From positions 41,502-105,501 of the forward strand of contig CAJNOQ010000025.1 in the NCBI GenBank assembly GCA_905250885.1: a stretch of DNA of 64,000 nt. Reading direction: 5' to 3'. Below the pieces are notes generated by a model, which worked only from the letters and a program-made list of their open reading frames with translations, was not told the origin of the DNA and did not search any database. Below are positions 48,959-62,335 of this stretch, in pieces. Position 1 is the stretch's first letter, and each line of letters opens with the position of its first letter. This stretch comes from Didymodactylos carnosus. Lineage: Eukaryota; Rotifera; Eurotatoria; Philodinida; Philodinidae. Made by a program: the position numbers and the translations under genes.

Positions 48959-50962
48959 ATGTGATTTTAATAGTTTGACAATAAAAAAAAGAGTTTATGT
49001 TTTTTTGAACTTTTGAATTATGTAATGTGAGAATTCAGTGTTCAAAAAAAAAAACAACAAATCGTAGAAAAAGAATGAATGAAAAAAGAATTAGTGTTAA
49101 AGCATGAAATTTGTACCAGAGGTGTTTCAACTAGTACTACCAGTAGTTCAAATTACAATGTGTTTTGAAGCACAGATAAATGTCACGCAAATTTCGTAAT
49201 ATACATATACGTGAAATAAAGAAGAAAGTAATAATAATGATGATCTGTATATTATGATCATATGTCGTGTGCATGATGGCACAACAAGAAAAATATGTAT
49301 TGAATTTTGATGTATGAATTTTACTAAAGAGAAGGAGGAGGATTATTATTCGAATAGATATATTTAGAAGATATATAATGGTGAAAAAATTGAACCAGAT
49401 TGCATTCTAGTATAATTTCGTATTTTGAGAATTTATGATTTATTTTACTTTTCTTATTTAGTTTAAACTTGTCACTATTCATTTTTATTTAGTATTAATT
49501 TAAGCATTCCGTAAAAAGTGATCTTTTTCTATCGACAATAAATATTCTCCGTTTAAATATGACAAAGATATATTACTAACAATAATAAATGGTTTTACGG
49601 AAATTTTTATTTATTATTCAAAATTTAATCTAAACTCATTAAACATCATCGTCTTATTTTCTTCCTGAGAATAGGGTATGAAATAGAGAGATGCTCGATC
49701 GATAAATCGTTAGCAATAACGTATTCTACATGTCTGCTAAGACCGGTCTATCTCGAACTTTTTCTTCTAGTAGTATGTCATCATAAAACAACTGACCAAT
49801 ATACTAAATTATATAATCGTTTATTACTTCATCATATTTCTGATTCTAATCAAGATGTATCAGGAGACAAGAAACTTACAATGTACAAGAAAGAAGACCT
49901 TGCACATTTCGTGATTGAAAATTAATAGAAAGAATTTATTGAACTCGTTTCTAATGCTTATGACAGAGATAAATCTATTTCCGTATTTAGATTAAATCTT
50001 TCGTCCATTTTTTTTTTTTTTTTTTTTCGTATATATATATAATCAAGGACTTTTTCGTTTATAGACGTTTCTCTTCTCGTGTTCTACTGGACACATTCTT
50101 TTTCTTTTTCTCTATTCTCTCTGTCACACATAGAGAGCAGTCGTTTTATAGTTTGGACAATGTGTATGTATGTGTGTATAGAATCTCATTTTTGTACAAT
50201 TTTTGCATAAATTAACATTTAGTTTTCCTGCCATACTGTCTACATGCCCATTCACATAAGAAAAGAAGAGCTGTAAGTATTTTTGATCAAAACAGCATCA
50301 CTATGTTGTTTCAAGGTTATTACATGTGTAAGACGACTATAATCAATTGTTAATAGAATAATGTCAAAAATATCGTCTAAAATGCTTCCAAAGATCATAT
50401 GATTAAAAAACTTGTTTTTGTACCTATCCAATTGATTAGCAGTAAGATTTTTGTTTATATTAGTTTGAAAAACATTCTTCTCAACGTTAAAATCACCTTT
50501 GAAAATCCTATTTTAGTTCAAATTTTCTTGTTCTACCGAAGAAAATTTTCAGAACTAAAAGTCGTACTGCTTATCTAATTTTAGTTTAATCAAAATTTGA
50601 CTTTTTCTGTGTAGAGACTATCATCATTTCTAATAGAGTTACAAATGTCAAATCATTTTTAGACTTGTGGATTCTTGGTGGTCGAAGAATCGAATGAACA
50701 TGTAGATCATCTCGTTTAAAAACGTTTTTTCTAAAATTGTCATCTGTTTTTTATCTAAAAATCTATTAAATCTAAGAAAAAAATTTAAAAAATAATATCA
50801 TCCAAACTCAATTTTTATTTATCTTCTTGTATTTTTTACTTTCAGAATATAGTTAACAATGATTATTAGATCTATTTTAACAATAACCGATTAAAATTAT
50901 ACTTGGCATGTTAATATTCTTTAACTACCGGTGTTATTTTTTATTATTTTAAACTCTTTTCA

Positions 50963-53900
50963 ATGATTACTATGCAACTCGACTATTACATCGTTTTTAT
51001 ATTTCTTATTACGTTATTATGTTTAAAAAACGGTACTGCAACAACAATGACGATGGATAGTGATAGTTGGGATTTTCGTTATGTTTCAAATGATGGTAAG
51101 TCTCATGAGATGTGCATTCTCTAAAAAACAAATATAAAAGTGTTAGAATAGACATATTGTTGATACTCACTCCTATCCATTCGACCAGACAAATCACTTA
51201 TCTATGTGAAAATAAACATTGGAAAGCAAAAAAAGTAAAGTGAAGATAATAATCATAAACGAAAATCTGTTTAACACGTTCTAATAAAACGAAAATATTC
51301 AATGAACATATGAATTGTATGTCAAATAAAAAATTAGAGAACAAATAATATGGAAAAAATTCTCAACAATTCTAAACGAAACCATATAATATTATTAGTG
51401 GAGTGGATAAGACCTTTTTCTTTGAAAAAAAAACTGTTTTTATATACTCTTTTTCGTTCGTGTATGGGAACGAAGAAGAAAATTCTACTCTGTTCCTAGT
51501 TCGGAAAAGTACTTTCAATTTATCTTTTCTCGTCTTCATATCTATTAGAAAAATCTTAATTGTGTGTTAACCGCAATGGAATTTTTTGTTTATTTCTTAT
51601 CAATTTCTCTACTATAGACAGAATAATAATTATTTTCATGAAAAACAGTTTATTTTTCCATAGTGTGCTGGAGATATCCATTACGATTGGTTTTGTATAA
51701 ACATGATCATATCTTTATTTGTAATTCGGATCATATTAGCTCTGTTAAAACTGTCTTTTTAAAGACAATAAGGATAATATCCTATTAGATTAAAATTAGA
51801 ATTTACCTGACATAGCATGCAAATCTAATGATGCGTGTATATAATTCTACGACGTTAAACCTAATTTTTAATAATTAGCAGAATAAAAAGGCGAAGATAA
51901 TTTTTTGCTAAATTTTATAATTATTACGATAATTATGATTTAATACTTCAAAATGTGAAACAAATTGTACAATACAAGCTAAAAATTTTTGTTTAAGTGA
52001 TCGTTTTTTAAGTGATAGTGAGATTTACACTTAGCAAGAAATTGAGTTGTCGTTGTATTTCTTTCACACATACAATAATGAAATTAATTGTTCTCTACTA
52101 GTACTCTACTCTAAGGCATTCTCTGAACGTCACCTGTTCACTATTGTTGGTAGTAAGTGCCATCAGTTGGTTGAACTCTCATTGTGTGTCATATATATAT
52201 ACATATATATATATAAACGAAACATGCTTCGTCTTTCTCCTATATCCCATAATGAACTATATAACAATGATGCAAGATTTCTTTTGTTTGTCAATGAATG
52301 CCTTTCCTATCTTCCATATATACTATCTCTATGTGTACATAAGAACGTCTCGAGACAAGTGTTCTGTACGAACAACAAAAAATTAATAGGATACTGCAAC
52401 TCTGATGATGATTATTAATGAGAAAGTTAGATATGGTCTATGATTTCGTCTAATATTTACTTAATTAGATAATAATAAAATTTAATCGTCTTTAGACTAT
52501 ATTCTATTAATTATGGCCTCTAGTGTATACGATTTATAGACTGGAACATCTTAAATAAACAAAATTAAATCATAGTCAAGATCAATCAGTCGCAGAAGAC
52601 GAAGAAAAAAAAATTAAACTAATACGGAAATGAACTTATTAGACATAAGTGTGGTAGCAGATCAAATTTCTATTTCTTATGTCTGACAAAGCAAAGACAC
52701 TAAAATTAGCGGATTATGAATACAAATTGTCGTTTTCCACTTTTTTCTTTTTTTTTTTGGAAGTTTCCTATTTCATTTTCTGCGTACAGTAGACTCTTTT
52801 AGAGAGCTGTTTCTTCCACAATACATCCGATCTTAACTAAACTTTTACAAAAATATAGGACATTTCTATTCCTAGATAATGAAAAATCTTTTGAATTTCT
52901 TTGCAAGTATAGTTATGCTATTCTTGTTTATTTTAAAATGAACTAGACACTTATGTCTAAATTCTGAGGGGTATTGAGATTTATTTCTGTTACACTTTTG
53001 ATACTCATTATTCCAATGACTGTGTCCGCGTTTGACCTTCTTTGACGAACAAGAAAAACTAATAGCACTCATCGTGAACGGTTTGTGATAAGTAGCAAAC
53101 ATACTGAGCTCTAAAAACAACTTATGTACTGAGTATTCAAATCGTATATTTGACAGGTTTGTATAAAAAATGGTCATAAGTAATACAAATTCTGAAATTA
53201 GAGTTTGAAGGACACGTTGATATCCATAACACAATCTGTCAATTTTGTAGAAAAATTTGATTTTTGTGAGCCAGTCTCTTCTAAACTCTGTAGTTCGCTT
53301 TTATCAAGATGTCACAAGTTGAATTATTTTTTTTAATTGATTTTTTTTCTATCTTTTTGAACTGAAAATTATCAGAAATTTTTTGCATGTAAACAAGCTT
53401 TGATGTAATTGGATATGAGACATTAATGTTTGATAAATTTAAAAGGTAGACAACCATAGGAGCTGTCTTATTTGATATTTGATCTTTTTGTTTTTAGAAT
53501 TATTACGTTCGGTGCAAATATTTCGACAAGATGGTATTGATACGTACAGTGAAATATTGATTGATGACGAAAAACGAGATCAAATTATTATTGGAGCTAA
53601 GTAAGAATCGACGATATCATTTTACATAAGCTTGAATTGTTTACCTATTGACACTTCTCTCACTTTATGTCCATTATAAAAGTTCAAAACGAAAAGAAAA
53701 ATAAGGGCTGATACTTTCACATAAAACGATTCCTCTTCAATTCTTTCAAGTTCATACTTGACTGGGTTAAACAAAGAAAAGAGAACTGTAGGTACCTTCG
53801 TTTATAGATAGGTGGTAATTGTTTAGTCTCTGATTACATGTATAGAACATTTATAGTCTTTCTCACTAAATAGGCAATTAAAAACTTCTCAAACTTTATA

Positions 53901-56900
53901 AATAGAACGTTTATTTATATTGATACAGACAATGGTATATTGACACTTTATTATTTTTTTGTTCAATTTATAATTAGAATCGAAGAACAAAAATAGAGTT
54001 AAACGATTTCACTAGCGCTGTTGTCTACTAAACAAATTATATTCAGAATTGAGCAGCGAGATACCGATATTCATTATCACTCCAAACATAAAAATACGTG
54101 ATGAGCATGAGCACGTAATTTATCTACTCTATATGATGCCATTCATCAAACTTCAGATATCTTACTTACCCTTACTTCTTCAATTCTACTGAAATATTCT
54201 GAATTATGTTTTTTTTAAAATTGATTTCGTTGTCTAGTTAGCGTAAAAAAAGTTAAAATGAATCTTGATGAATTTATTTGACATGCTTTAACCGTTTACC
54301 GCTCCGGTCAGTTTACACTAGAAAATAGTCCGTTTTTTTTTATGCGATGCATAGTCATCTTGTTATAGCGATTCTACCCAGCCAGTTGTTCGAGGGGTAC
54401 TTCGAGTGCTCGGAAATATGCTTTCGATGAGCCTTCGCCGAGGCCTCGAGCCCTCGAAAAATGGCAGTTCGGACCTTCGATATAAGCTTTCGAGAGGTGT
54501 TTCCGAGCCCTCGTCGCACCCTCGAGAGAGCGAGGGCTCGAAAGTCCCGAACATCGCACCTTTGGACGACGAGGACTCGGAAGTCTCGAACATCTCTATT
54601 CGACGGCTCCCTACCTATCTGAAATCCGAGGGCTCACAATCGATACCCCACGAAAGCTTATATCGAGGGTCTGAAGTGCCATTTTTGGAGGGGTCGAACC
54701 CTCGGCGAGGGCCTGGTTTCGAGTACTCGCCGCACCCCTCAAACGACCTTTTTCATCTGCATGGGTATGATGTTTACTAATGTCCACGTCTTTGAACATC
54801 TGGAGGTAGAGGGATACGATGAACCATTGCATGAAATACGAAATCTTCACTATTTTCTAATGTTGTTCTGTTTCTCTTATGAAAAAATTGACGCAAATTT
54901 TGTTTAAAAGAAATATAAGTTTAGAAATCTTATATTTGTTTTTAATGAGCAAGCAGCGTAGTGCACTCACATTCTATTGGACGATGAATTTAATTCTTAA
55001 TTTTAATTGATTTAACTCTTGTTTGCCTGTTTGTTTATGTAATTATTTTCTCTTATATACGATGTTTTTTACATAGAATAAAACACACTTATACTATAAG
55101 TGTTGAATTGAAGAGCTATATCTAAATGGGTTTTTGTGTTGCCGATCTAGACTGGGTAGCGTTGATTGCATAGACCTTCCATAATTGTTGTTGTTCCATG
55201 AATAATAGCATTTTTTAATAAGAATATATACGGTGGACCTCGAATGTCATGTTATCAATCTGTTCTATTTGTATTATTTTTAGAAACTACATTTTACGAT
55301 TGAAGTTGAGTGATTTTCAAGTTAATGAAGTGTTGAAGTGGGAACCGAATACTAATGAAATAAATTCTTGTCGAAGTAAAATTCAGTCTCTAGTATGTGA
55401 CATACAAAACTTCTTTATTCTTATAATAATAATTTATCATTTTTGACCCTACTAGACTGAATGTCAAAATCATATACGTGTATTATCATTAATTGATAAT
55501 AAATTATTCGTATGTGGAACATTCGCTTATAAACCATTATGTACGTGGAGAGAACCAAATTCAATATCATCGATTATTAGTGGTGTTCAGGGAGATCAAA
55601 TATCAGGAGATGGAAAATGTCCTTATAATAGCAAATTTAAATCAGCATATCTAGCATTAAATAACAGTGAGAGAAACAAAAATTGATTTTTCTACAAGAA
55701 AACTCGTGAAAATAATATTAATTTGTTTTTTAGGTGAATTTTATTCTGGAACTAGTAGTGAACAAATAGTTGGATTTTCTGATGTATTAATCGAACGAAG
55801 TTTATCAATACAAACCAAACAATTAAGGACGCAACAACACGATTCAAATTGGCTTAGAAGTACGATCTATATCTTTAATAAGTTCGATATCTAATCTTCT
55901 TTACTTCTACATTTTTAGATCCATATTTTGTGCAAATAATCGAAATTGATAACTATATTTACGTGTTTTTTCGAGAAACAGCTTTAGAACATTTAGCATG
56001 TGGAACGGTAAGTAAAATTAGTATTTTCGTAATACGTCAACAGGAAGAATTACTAACGCCTATTACAAACATATATTTCTAGTCAAATAATTAAGATTAT
56101 GATGAAACAGTTCAAACATTACAATAGAACGACAAAGTTTTATAAACTATAGTGAATTAGAGAGAATAAACATTAACTTTTTTTTTGAAAATATTGCACA
56201 AACTTGAATATTTCAGCGCTAATTCGAATATATCCATTAGATGTATCTGAAAGATTTGTTGCATAGCTAAAGGCACTTTTATTGGAATATTGTTCTAAAT
56301 AAATTCTCTACTATTTATTTTTGTCATTTTTTCTCCAGTCGTTTTATTGGTTATTCTAGAGTGTTTATTCTCGTGTTGCACGATTATGTAAATATGATGA
56401 TGGTTTAATGAAGTATTCTGATACATTCAAAACATTTTCAAAAGTTAGAATAAACTGTTCAATTGAAGGTGATACTACATTTTATTTTAACGAATTGGAA
56501 ACATTGTATTACGATTATCAAAATAAATTGATCTATGCCGGTTTCAACGCACCAAAGTAAGTTTGAGAAGAAATTTTAGATAATTATATAACTAATATGA
56601 ATTTTATTCTTAGAAATGGTTTGTTGGGTGCTGCTGTGTGCATCTACGATATCGAAAATTTAACTCAAGTATTTTCGACACCATTTTTATCACAAAAGTC
56701 AAATGAATCATTTTGGTTGCCAGCAAATGATCAAAAAGAAGATACAGAGAAGGTGACTACGGCTACTGTACTATTCTAATCCATTCTATCATATTCATAT
56801 TCGTACCAAAACGAAATAAAGTATTCTGCATTCTTACTTTACTACTTGCAGAACTTATCTTCTATCAAGAAGTCGTATCTGTATAAACACTAATAATTTT

Positions 56901-59836
56901 ATTGTATTTTTCTATAAACATTTTAGTGTGAATCTCATGGGTCCTCATCTACATCGTCCTTCAGTACATTTATTCCTGGTGGTATTCGTCCTGTTTTACG
57001 TTCGGGTTTATTTCGACCGTCATTCAAAGCACTAGAACTCGATTCTATTCGTATTGGTCATTTATTTGTGGATACGCTTATATATAAAAATCAAGATAAA
57101 ATAACTATTCTACTTGTCATTACATTAGATGGACGTTTATTAAGAAAATATTCCTTACTTAATTCAATGACGAAATTATGTCTCGTTGAAGAAGTTAGTC
57201 TCAAACCAAAAGATATTTCAATTCAAGATTGGACAGTAAACAAAGCTACATTTCTGCAGGATTCTGTAAGTTCTAGATTAACTTTGAATTTTATCTTATA
57301 CACGAAATCATCTAGTTCTCTATAGTGTGATATAGCGAGGTAAAATTAAATGATGAATAAAAACTAAAATCTTTGTGTACTGTTTTGAAGATCTTTTTCG
57401 GTCAATCTCGAATGTTATTTTATATTGTTTAGAAAGAGTTGATATTAACAACTCCGATATCAGTCATGAAGCTGTCTGTAGTGAGATGTGATCGTTTTAA
57501 TACAAGTCTATTATGTATGGGTGCTATGGATCCATACTGTATGTGGGATCCAAATCATCAACGATGTGTACTTTATACGACAGTACATAGAAATTATAAT
57601 ATACAAACAAGTTGGACATGTCCGATACTCAATTTAACAAGTATAATGATTTTTTAATTTATTTGTATATTTTTTGTCATAAGTGTCATTCTAGTCGATG
57701 GTGGTTTAAGTCCTTGGTCATCTTGGTCACAATGTCAACAATCCACAGGTGAAAGTTGTTCATGTCGAACAAGAACATGTACTCATCCTTCACCAAGATT
57801 CAATGGGAAACAATGTGAAGGAATAACAGTTGAAATATCGAAATGTGAAGGTAAAATATAGTCTTAATTAAAAAGAATAAATCAGGCGAGTGAGTGGAAC
57901 GAAGGTCATCAACATACAACAGAAGAATAGAATACTAAAAATCTCTTTTATTCACTTCATGTACAACATAAACTGCTTTAAACTAAATTGTTCTCGAAAA
58001 CACTTGTCTTTGTTCGTTGAGAGACATCAATTTTTATTATTACATATTTGGCATTGACACCATTAATTCTAAATTCTTTTCATTCTTCTTTTTGAAATAA
58101 ACAGTTGTTTCATTTCTTTTAGTACATGGCGGTTGGAGTCAATGGTCATTGTGGACTCAGTGTGGTCAAACGTGTGGAAAATCTTATCGTTCTCGTTTTC
58201 GAACATGTACAAATCCTGTGCCAAAATATAACGGACGAGTCTGTGTTGGTTCTGAGAGAGAAGAAGAAATGTGTCCAGAAATTTTGTGTTCCCAAGATGG
58301 AAATAAAGACATAAAGATGACGGCATGGAGCGGTAAAATTTATAAAAAAAGAAATAACCTCTACTGTCTAACAAAATAGCATATCTCATTCCTGTAGATT
58401 GGGACACATGCAGCAAACGATGTGGTGGTGGAATTCAGAAACGACGAAGAACATGTTTTGGTATAGAAAATTGCCAGGAATGTACAGAAGAGACACGTAT
58501 ATGTAATGAAACACCATGTCCAAGTAAGCAATGTGATACCACTCACAAAGGAACGGGTACTTTTTTCGCAGAAGTCATCCCTTTTTTTACATTTTTGCTT
58601 TTAGTTCAACAAGCATATTTGTGGGGAGAATGGATCCGATTGCAATCTATTGTTGGTGGTTATACTGAGAAACGCATTCGTTATGTGTGTAGTTCAGAAC
58701 CAACACTAAAGGCAGATAAAGTATCTTACAGAGTCTGCCGTGATTACGAAGGAATACCAGTAGATTGTGAAGAAAAAGGTAAACACATAATGTCATCTAT
58801 TTGTAGTATCTAATGAATTTTTTTCAAAATTCTATTTTAGACTCAATCGATAATTTAAGATATTATGAATGGACAGCATGGTCTACTTGGAGCGGTAAGT
58901 TACCATCAAAAATGATATTTGCACAAATCATTTCCATCGGCTCTATAGTTAATTTGATGAGTATATATTTTTACAGACATAATTTTAAATTTGTCAGTAT
59001 TTTCTGGTTTAGAATGTTATCCTCCATGTAGTGGTGGCAAACAGAGCCGTCGTCGTACTTGTTTAGGTGATAAATGTTTGGGAAATGATCTAGATCAACG
59101 TGATTGTCCAATATGTCAGGGTGGATGGTCATGTTGGTCTGATTATTCGGAGTGTTCAAATTCATGTGGAAAAGGTGTCAAGTATCGAACAAGACAGTGT
59201 CAAGGAACTCAATGTGAAGGAAGATCGAGGGAAGAACAACAATGCATAGGAGATTGTCATCAAGGTTACTAATTGAAATTTTTACAGCTATGGAATAATG
59301 CAAAAAAATATACTTATTTTCTTTTTAGAAACATCTCTTACATCATCTTTATATAACATAAATGATCGTCGTTTTACATTTTTACATCTGTTATTATGTG
59401 GTACAATTTCTTTCGTGCTTGGATCACTTTTGACTATATGTATGGGAGAAAAAATAACTCGTAGTCTTTAAAATTATTCTATTTTTGTTGCATCATTTTA
59501 GGTCTTTATACTTTGAATCAATGCCGCTTAAAACGTAAAACTTTGTCGACTAATGACTTTATAAATGATGATGTCAACAAAGATTATTTTCAAGCATTGA
59601 CTAATCCGTCACCACATACAACCGATACTGATACATTTACAAAGTTTCGATCGTTAGATTCATCGTCGAATGGCGGTGGAAGTGCAACAAGTAACGGTGG
59701 AGGTGGAATTTATAAAGAAATACCATCGAGAAAACTGAACATGTACATCAATCCACGAGATATGATTAATCCAACGACGAAACGACAGTCAATTATGTCA
59801 TCCATGAAAACAAATCTCGACGCAGATGATTTGTAG
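50963..59836 (+). CDS. SEMA5: Class-5-like transmembrane semaphorin with thrombospondin repeats
   Basis: Guidance ligand/receptor at the cell surface; class-5 semaphorins signal through plexins and bind proteoglycans through thrombospondin repeats. Eighteen exons: 50963-51095, 53498-53600, 55284-55392, 55456-55666, 55734-55859, 55919-56007, 56360-56556, 56614-56752, 56927-57265, 57433-57640, 57695-57850, 58123-58332, 58398-58523, 58605-58778, 58841-58894, 59013-59264, 59329-59439, 59502-59836. Phases agree throughout and give 1023 residues (Sema5A 1074). Order: signal peptide (1 to about 27), sema domain (about 44-500, with VGF/VFFRETA and YSRVARLCK blocks), PSI (about 500-547, CMGAMDPYCMWDP), thrombospondin type-1 repeats (552-873: five clear, one degenerate at about 716-773), a membrane segment (about 891-915, ending LLTIC), and a 108-residue cytoplasmic tail with Gly-Ser-rich stretches. 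Introns 1 and 2 are long (2.4 and 1.7 kb), the rest mostly 50-350 nt. The thrombospondin exons are mostly symmetric phase 1-1, as expected for shuffled modules. Confidence 0.95.
51096..53497. other. Long first intron of the semaphorin gene
   Basis: 2402 nt, with GTAAGT donor and TTTTTAG acceptor. It contains an AT dinucleotide tract at about 52190-52214. No coding sequence or mobile element is recognised. Long first introns often hold regulatory elements, but none can be named here. Confidence 0.6.
54392..54740. mobile_element. GC-rich foldback element in semaphorin intron 2
   Basis: The left arm 54392-54492 (starting GAGGGGTAC, ending ATATAAGCTTTCG) is inverted at 54651-54740 (starting CGAAAGCTTATAT, ending GCACCCCTC), with roughly 80% matching by eye. 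The core also repeats CGAGGGCTCG and GACTCGGAAGTC blocks. GC content is far above the surrounding intron. Long open frames on both strands are by-products of composition and symmetry. It is probably a foldback or MITE-type insertion; it lies between exons 2 and 3, so splicing should remove it. Confidence 0.75.
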
Positions 59837-61130
59837 CACATAAAAACCGTTACTGAGTATGATCAATTAGGCAAAATTCAAAATGCTAGTATGATCACTG
59901 ATAACTGCCAAGATCGGTCGGTATTGGTCTCTGAGAGCTTCTAAGAAGATCGTGAGGTTGACGCACAAAACCAAATTCCAAACAGTGAAGTTTTCCGGAT
60001 AAACGATTAAGATGATATTTATTACTTTTCTCTGGAAGATGTGTCAACCAAACTGACTTTCATAACAGATAGATATTATCAGTTCATCTGACAAGCCAAA
60101 AACGCTGAGTCTTTTCTAACGAAAGTTTTCAAGGATAACGTTCTTCGTTAATAAACGAGTATACGTGCGCTATTAACGTGACTTTGAGAGTCTTTCTCTC
60201 TGTTACATACATACGCATACATACACACATATAAACACTTCCATTTTCTTCTTTTATAGTCATATATGTCTGTGATATATTTTTGTTTTTCCTTTTCAAT
60301 GTCGATGATTGTTCTGCAGGTTCGGGACAGCTAATGAATACTTTCTCAGGTATAAAGCTAACATTGTTGTAAATAAACTATTTTTTTTCTGTGACTGTTG
60401 TTTTCACTTTTATTAGTAGGATAGAATAATATTGTGTTTTTTTATATTAATTTTAACTACACTAAATTGCTATTATCTCTGAGCGAAAAATACTTTCTGT
60501 ACAATGGTATCTGTTTTTGGGAGAGAAAAAATACTTCACTATATGAATAACAGCGAGAATCTATTTACTATTACAGGTAAGATATATTCATATATTCTAT
60601 TGGATCATAAATATTTTTAGGAAAATAAACTTCAAAATTAAATCAAAAAGTGTTATTGGTAATCGGTAAGGCTTGGTCTTATTTCTGTTGAATGCATTTA
60701 GCTTTAGAGGAGATAGTCCATCTCAGTGTTAATTTGATTGTCCACCACAGAGTTCCGCTCAAGTATAGTAAAGACTTTCTATCCACTACCTTCTGGTAGT
60801 ACAAAAACAAGATGTAGAGAAAGAAAAAGAGGAAACCAAGACCACTATTTTTCTCTTTCCTCTTTATGAAATGAATAATTAAGGGGGAAGGGGGCTGAGG
60901 GTTCCCCCCATTTTAGATTTGGTTCAAACTTTGCCACATTGTAGAAGACATTTCAAAATATATATGAAAAGAGTTTGGAGGTTTACAGACTTGTAGTTTT
61001 CTAGAAAATTTTTTTAAATTTCTTTCGGTCTTTTTTGCCCATTTTTAAAATTAAAATAAAATTTTTATTTTTCAGTTTGAAACCTCGGTTTTGTAACCAA
61101 TCGATAGAGCACACCGAGATGTATATGTTA
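59837..61130. other. Semaphorin 3' region and downstream spacer
   Basis: AATAAA at 60372-60377 is a plausible poly(A) signal, giving a 3' untranslated region of about 540-560 nt. A G-rich then C-rich run lies at 60883-60909. No gene recognised. Confidence 0.5.
60372..60377 (+). terminator. Candidate poly(A) signal of the semaphorin gene
   Basis: AATAAA followed by a T-rich stretch, about 540 nt after the stop codon. Confidence 0.4.
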
Positions 61131-61244
61131 TAGGATTGTCACTGTTCTCGAACAAGGTTTGGCGGAGAAAGTCGGGTTTGATCTTGAGTTTTCGAGATCA
61201 TGCCTACAGCATCTCTATAGGGAGTGATGCGGCCAAGGTGTTCA

Positions 61245-62335
61245 AACACGAATTCGCAGATGGCGCTCTCCCGTGCGAATTGTGCTTCGGTGCAATTAAC
61301 CGGTACTTCAACCACTGTGTAAACATACCAAATCTGCGAAGTGTATCGAGAAGCGAATTGCATTCAGTAACTGTTGAACGTTTTTTTATGTCTCAACAGT
61401 TTGCATTTTCGAACTGTTCGCGAATTGTACATTGTTGAAAACATGCTTACTAATGTGCAGACACGAATTCGGTAAAATTGTCTGACTTTTTTAAACGTCA
61501 GTTTAACAATGGTGGCGATGTGCCATTTTGCACATTGTTAGTGCCAGAGTTACAATAACAACATGCCATATCGAATTCGTCAAACTATGCAAATTCGAAA
61601 TTCGAAAACGAATTTCGTTAGCGCCTAGATCTGAATGTATATGAAAATCGAAAACATTTTCAATCCAGGTGTTCGAATCTGCAAGTTCCTACCACCCTGC
61701 ACATCGCAATTAATTCATAGGAGAATAGCTTTGATACATATCTAAATTTCAGAAAAGGTTTCCCTACGGCTCTGAAAATCTCAAAATTGTGCGCACGCTG
61801 CACATTGCAGTTAATCCGTATTAAATTGTGCAAATTCGTAGATGAGTACGTATGATAAATAGCGGAAAACGACATCAGGTTCACTGCCGTTCACGTTAGA
61901 GATAAAAGCGAATTCGCAGTTTGCACATACGAATTGAATGCAATGTGCAAAGTACACGTAATCTGCAGATTTGTTGACCTAGAGGTCTACTTACCCTTTT
62001 CCCTTTTGATCTACTTTAACAGCGGTGCAGTTGCGAATTCTCAGATTTTGCATAAGAATTGGTTGCGAAGTGCAAAAAGCGAGCAATTTGCAGATTTTTC
62101 GACATACGGGTAAAGGTTTTTGAATTTTGATAGTTAGCATAGATCTAATCTGATATGATAATCTGGTCAACACGCTTTCTGCAAATTCACGCGTCTACAG
62201 AAGTGCATTTGCGAATTAGCTGACTCCTCAACCAGTCGTATTTTCGAACTCGTAAAACGCTGAAAATTTTCAGCAACATCTAATTTCTAAATTCCTGTTC
62301 TTCATCCACGCGCAGCAAGGTGCATTTACGAATTG
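61245..62335. repeat. Degenerate array of CGAATT/GTGCA motifs
   Basis: CGAATT occurs about 12 times in 1.1 kb (for example near 61250, 61276, 61355, 61424, 61463, 61571, 61611, 61910, 61930, 62032, 62210, 62328), often near GTGCA or TGCAC. Variants of GTGCATTTACGAATTG recur. Spacing is irregular. Best read as an old, diverged tandem repeat or the remnant of a repetitive element. Open frames across it (61136-61438 and others) are not credible genes. Confidence 0.55.

Larger units (their letters stand above)
40500..50100. other. Homopolymer- and microsatellite-dense noncoding domain
   Basis: Compared with the neighbouring 32-40 kb, this stretch has many more pure A or T runs of 8 or more bases (for example near 40532, 41257, 41902, 42069, 42779, 43143, 43199, 46078, 47132 and 50010) and many simple repeats. 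There are almost no open frames of 60 codons. It lies upstream of the semaphorin gene. It could be a regulatory region, a long noncoding transcript, or the intron of a gene extending beyond what can be recognised. Confidence 0.5.

Noticed and set aside
54363-54850. Overlapping ORFs of 61-124 codons on both strands
   Set aside because: They result from the GC-rich, self-complementary foldback element; the protein sequences are simple Ser/Arg/Glu-rich mirrors of each other.
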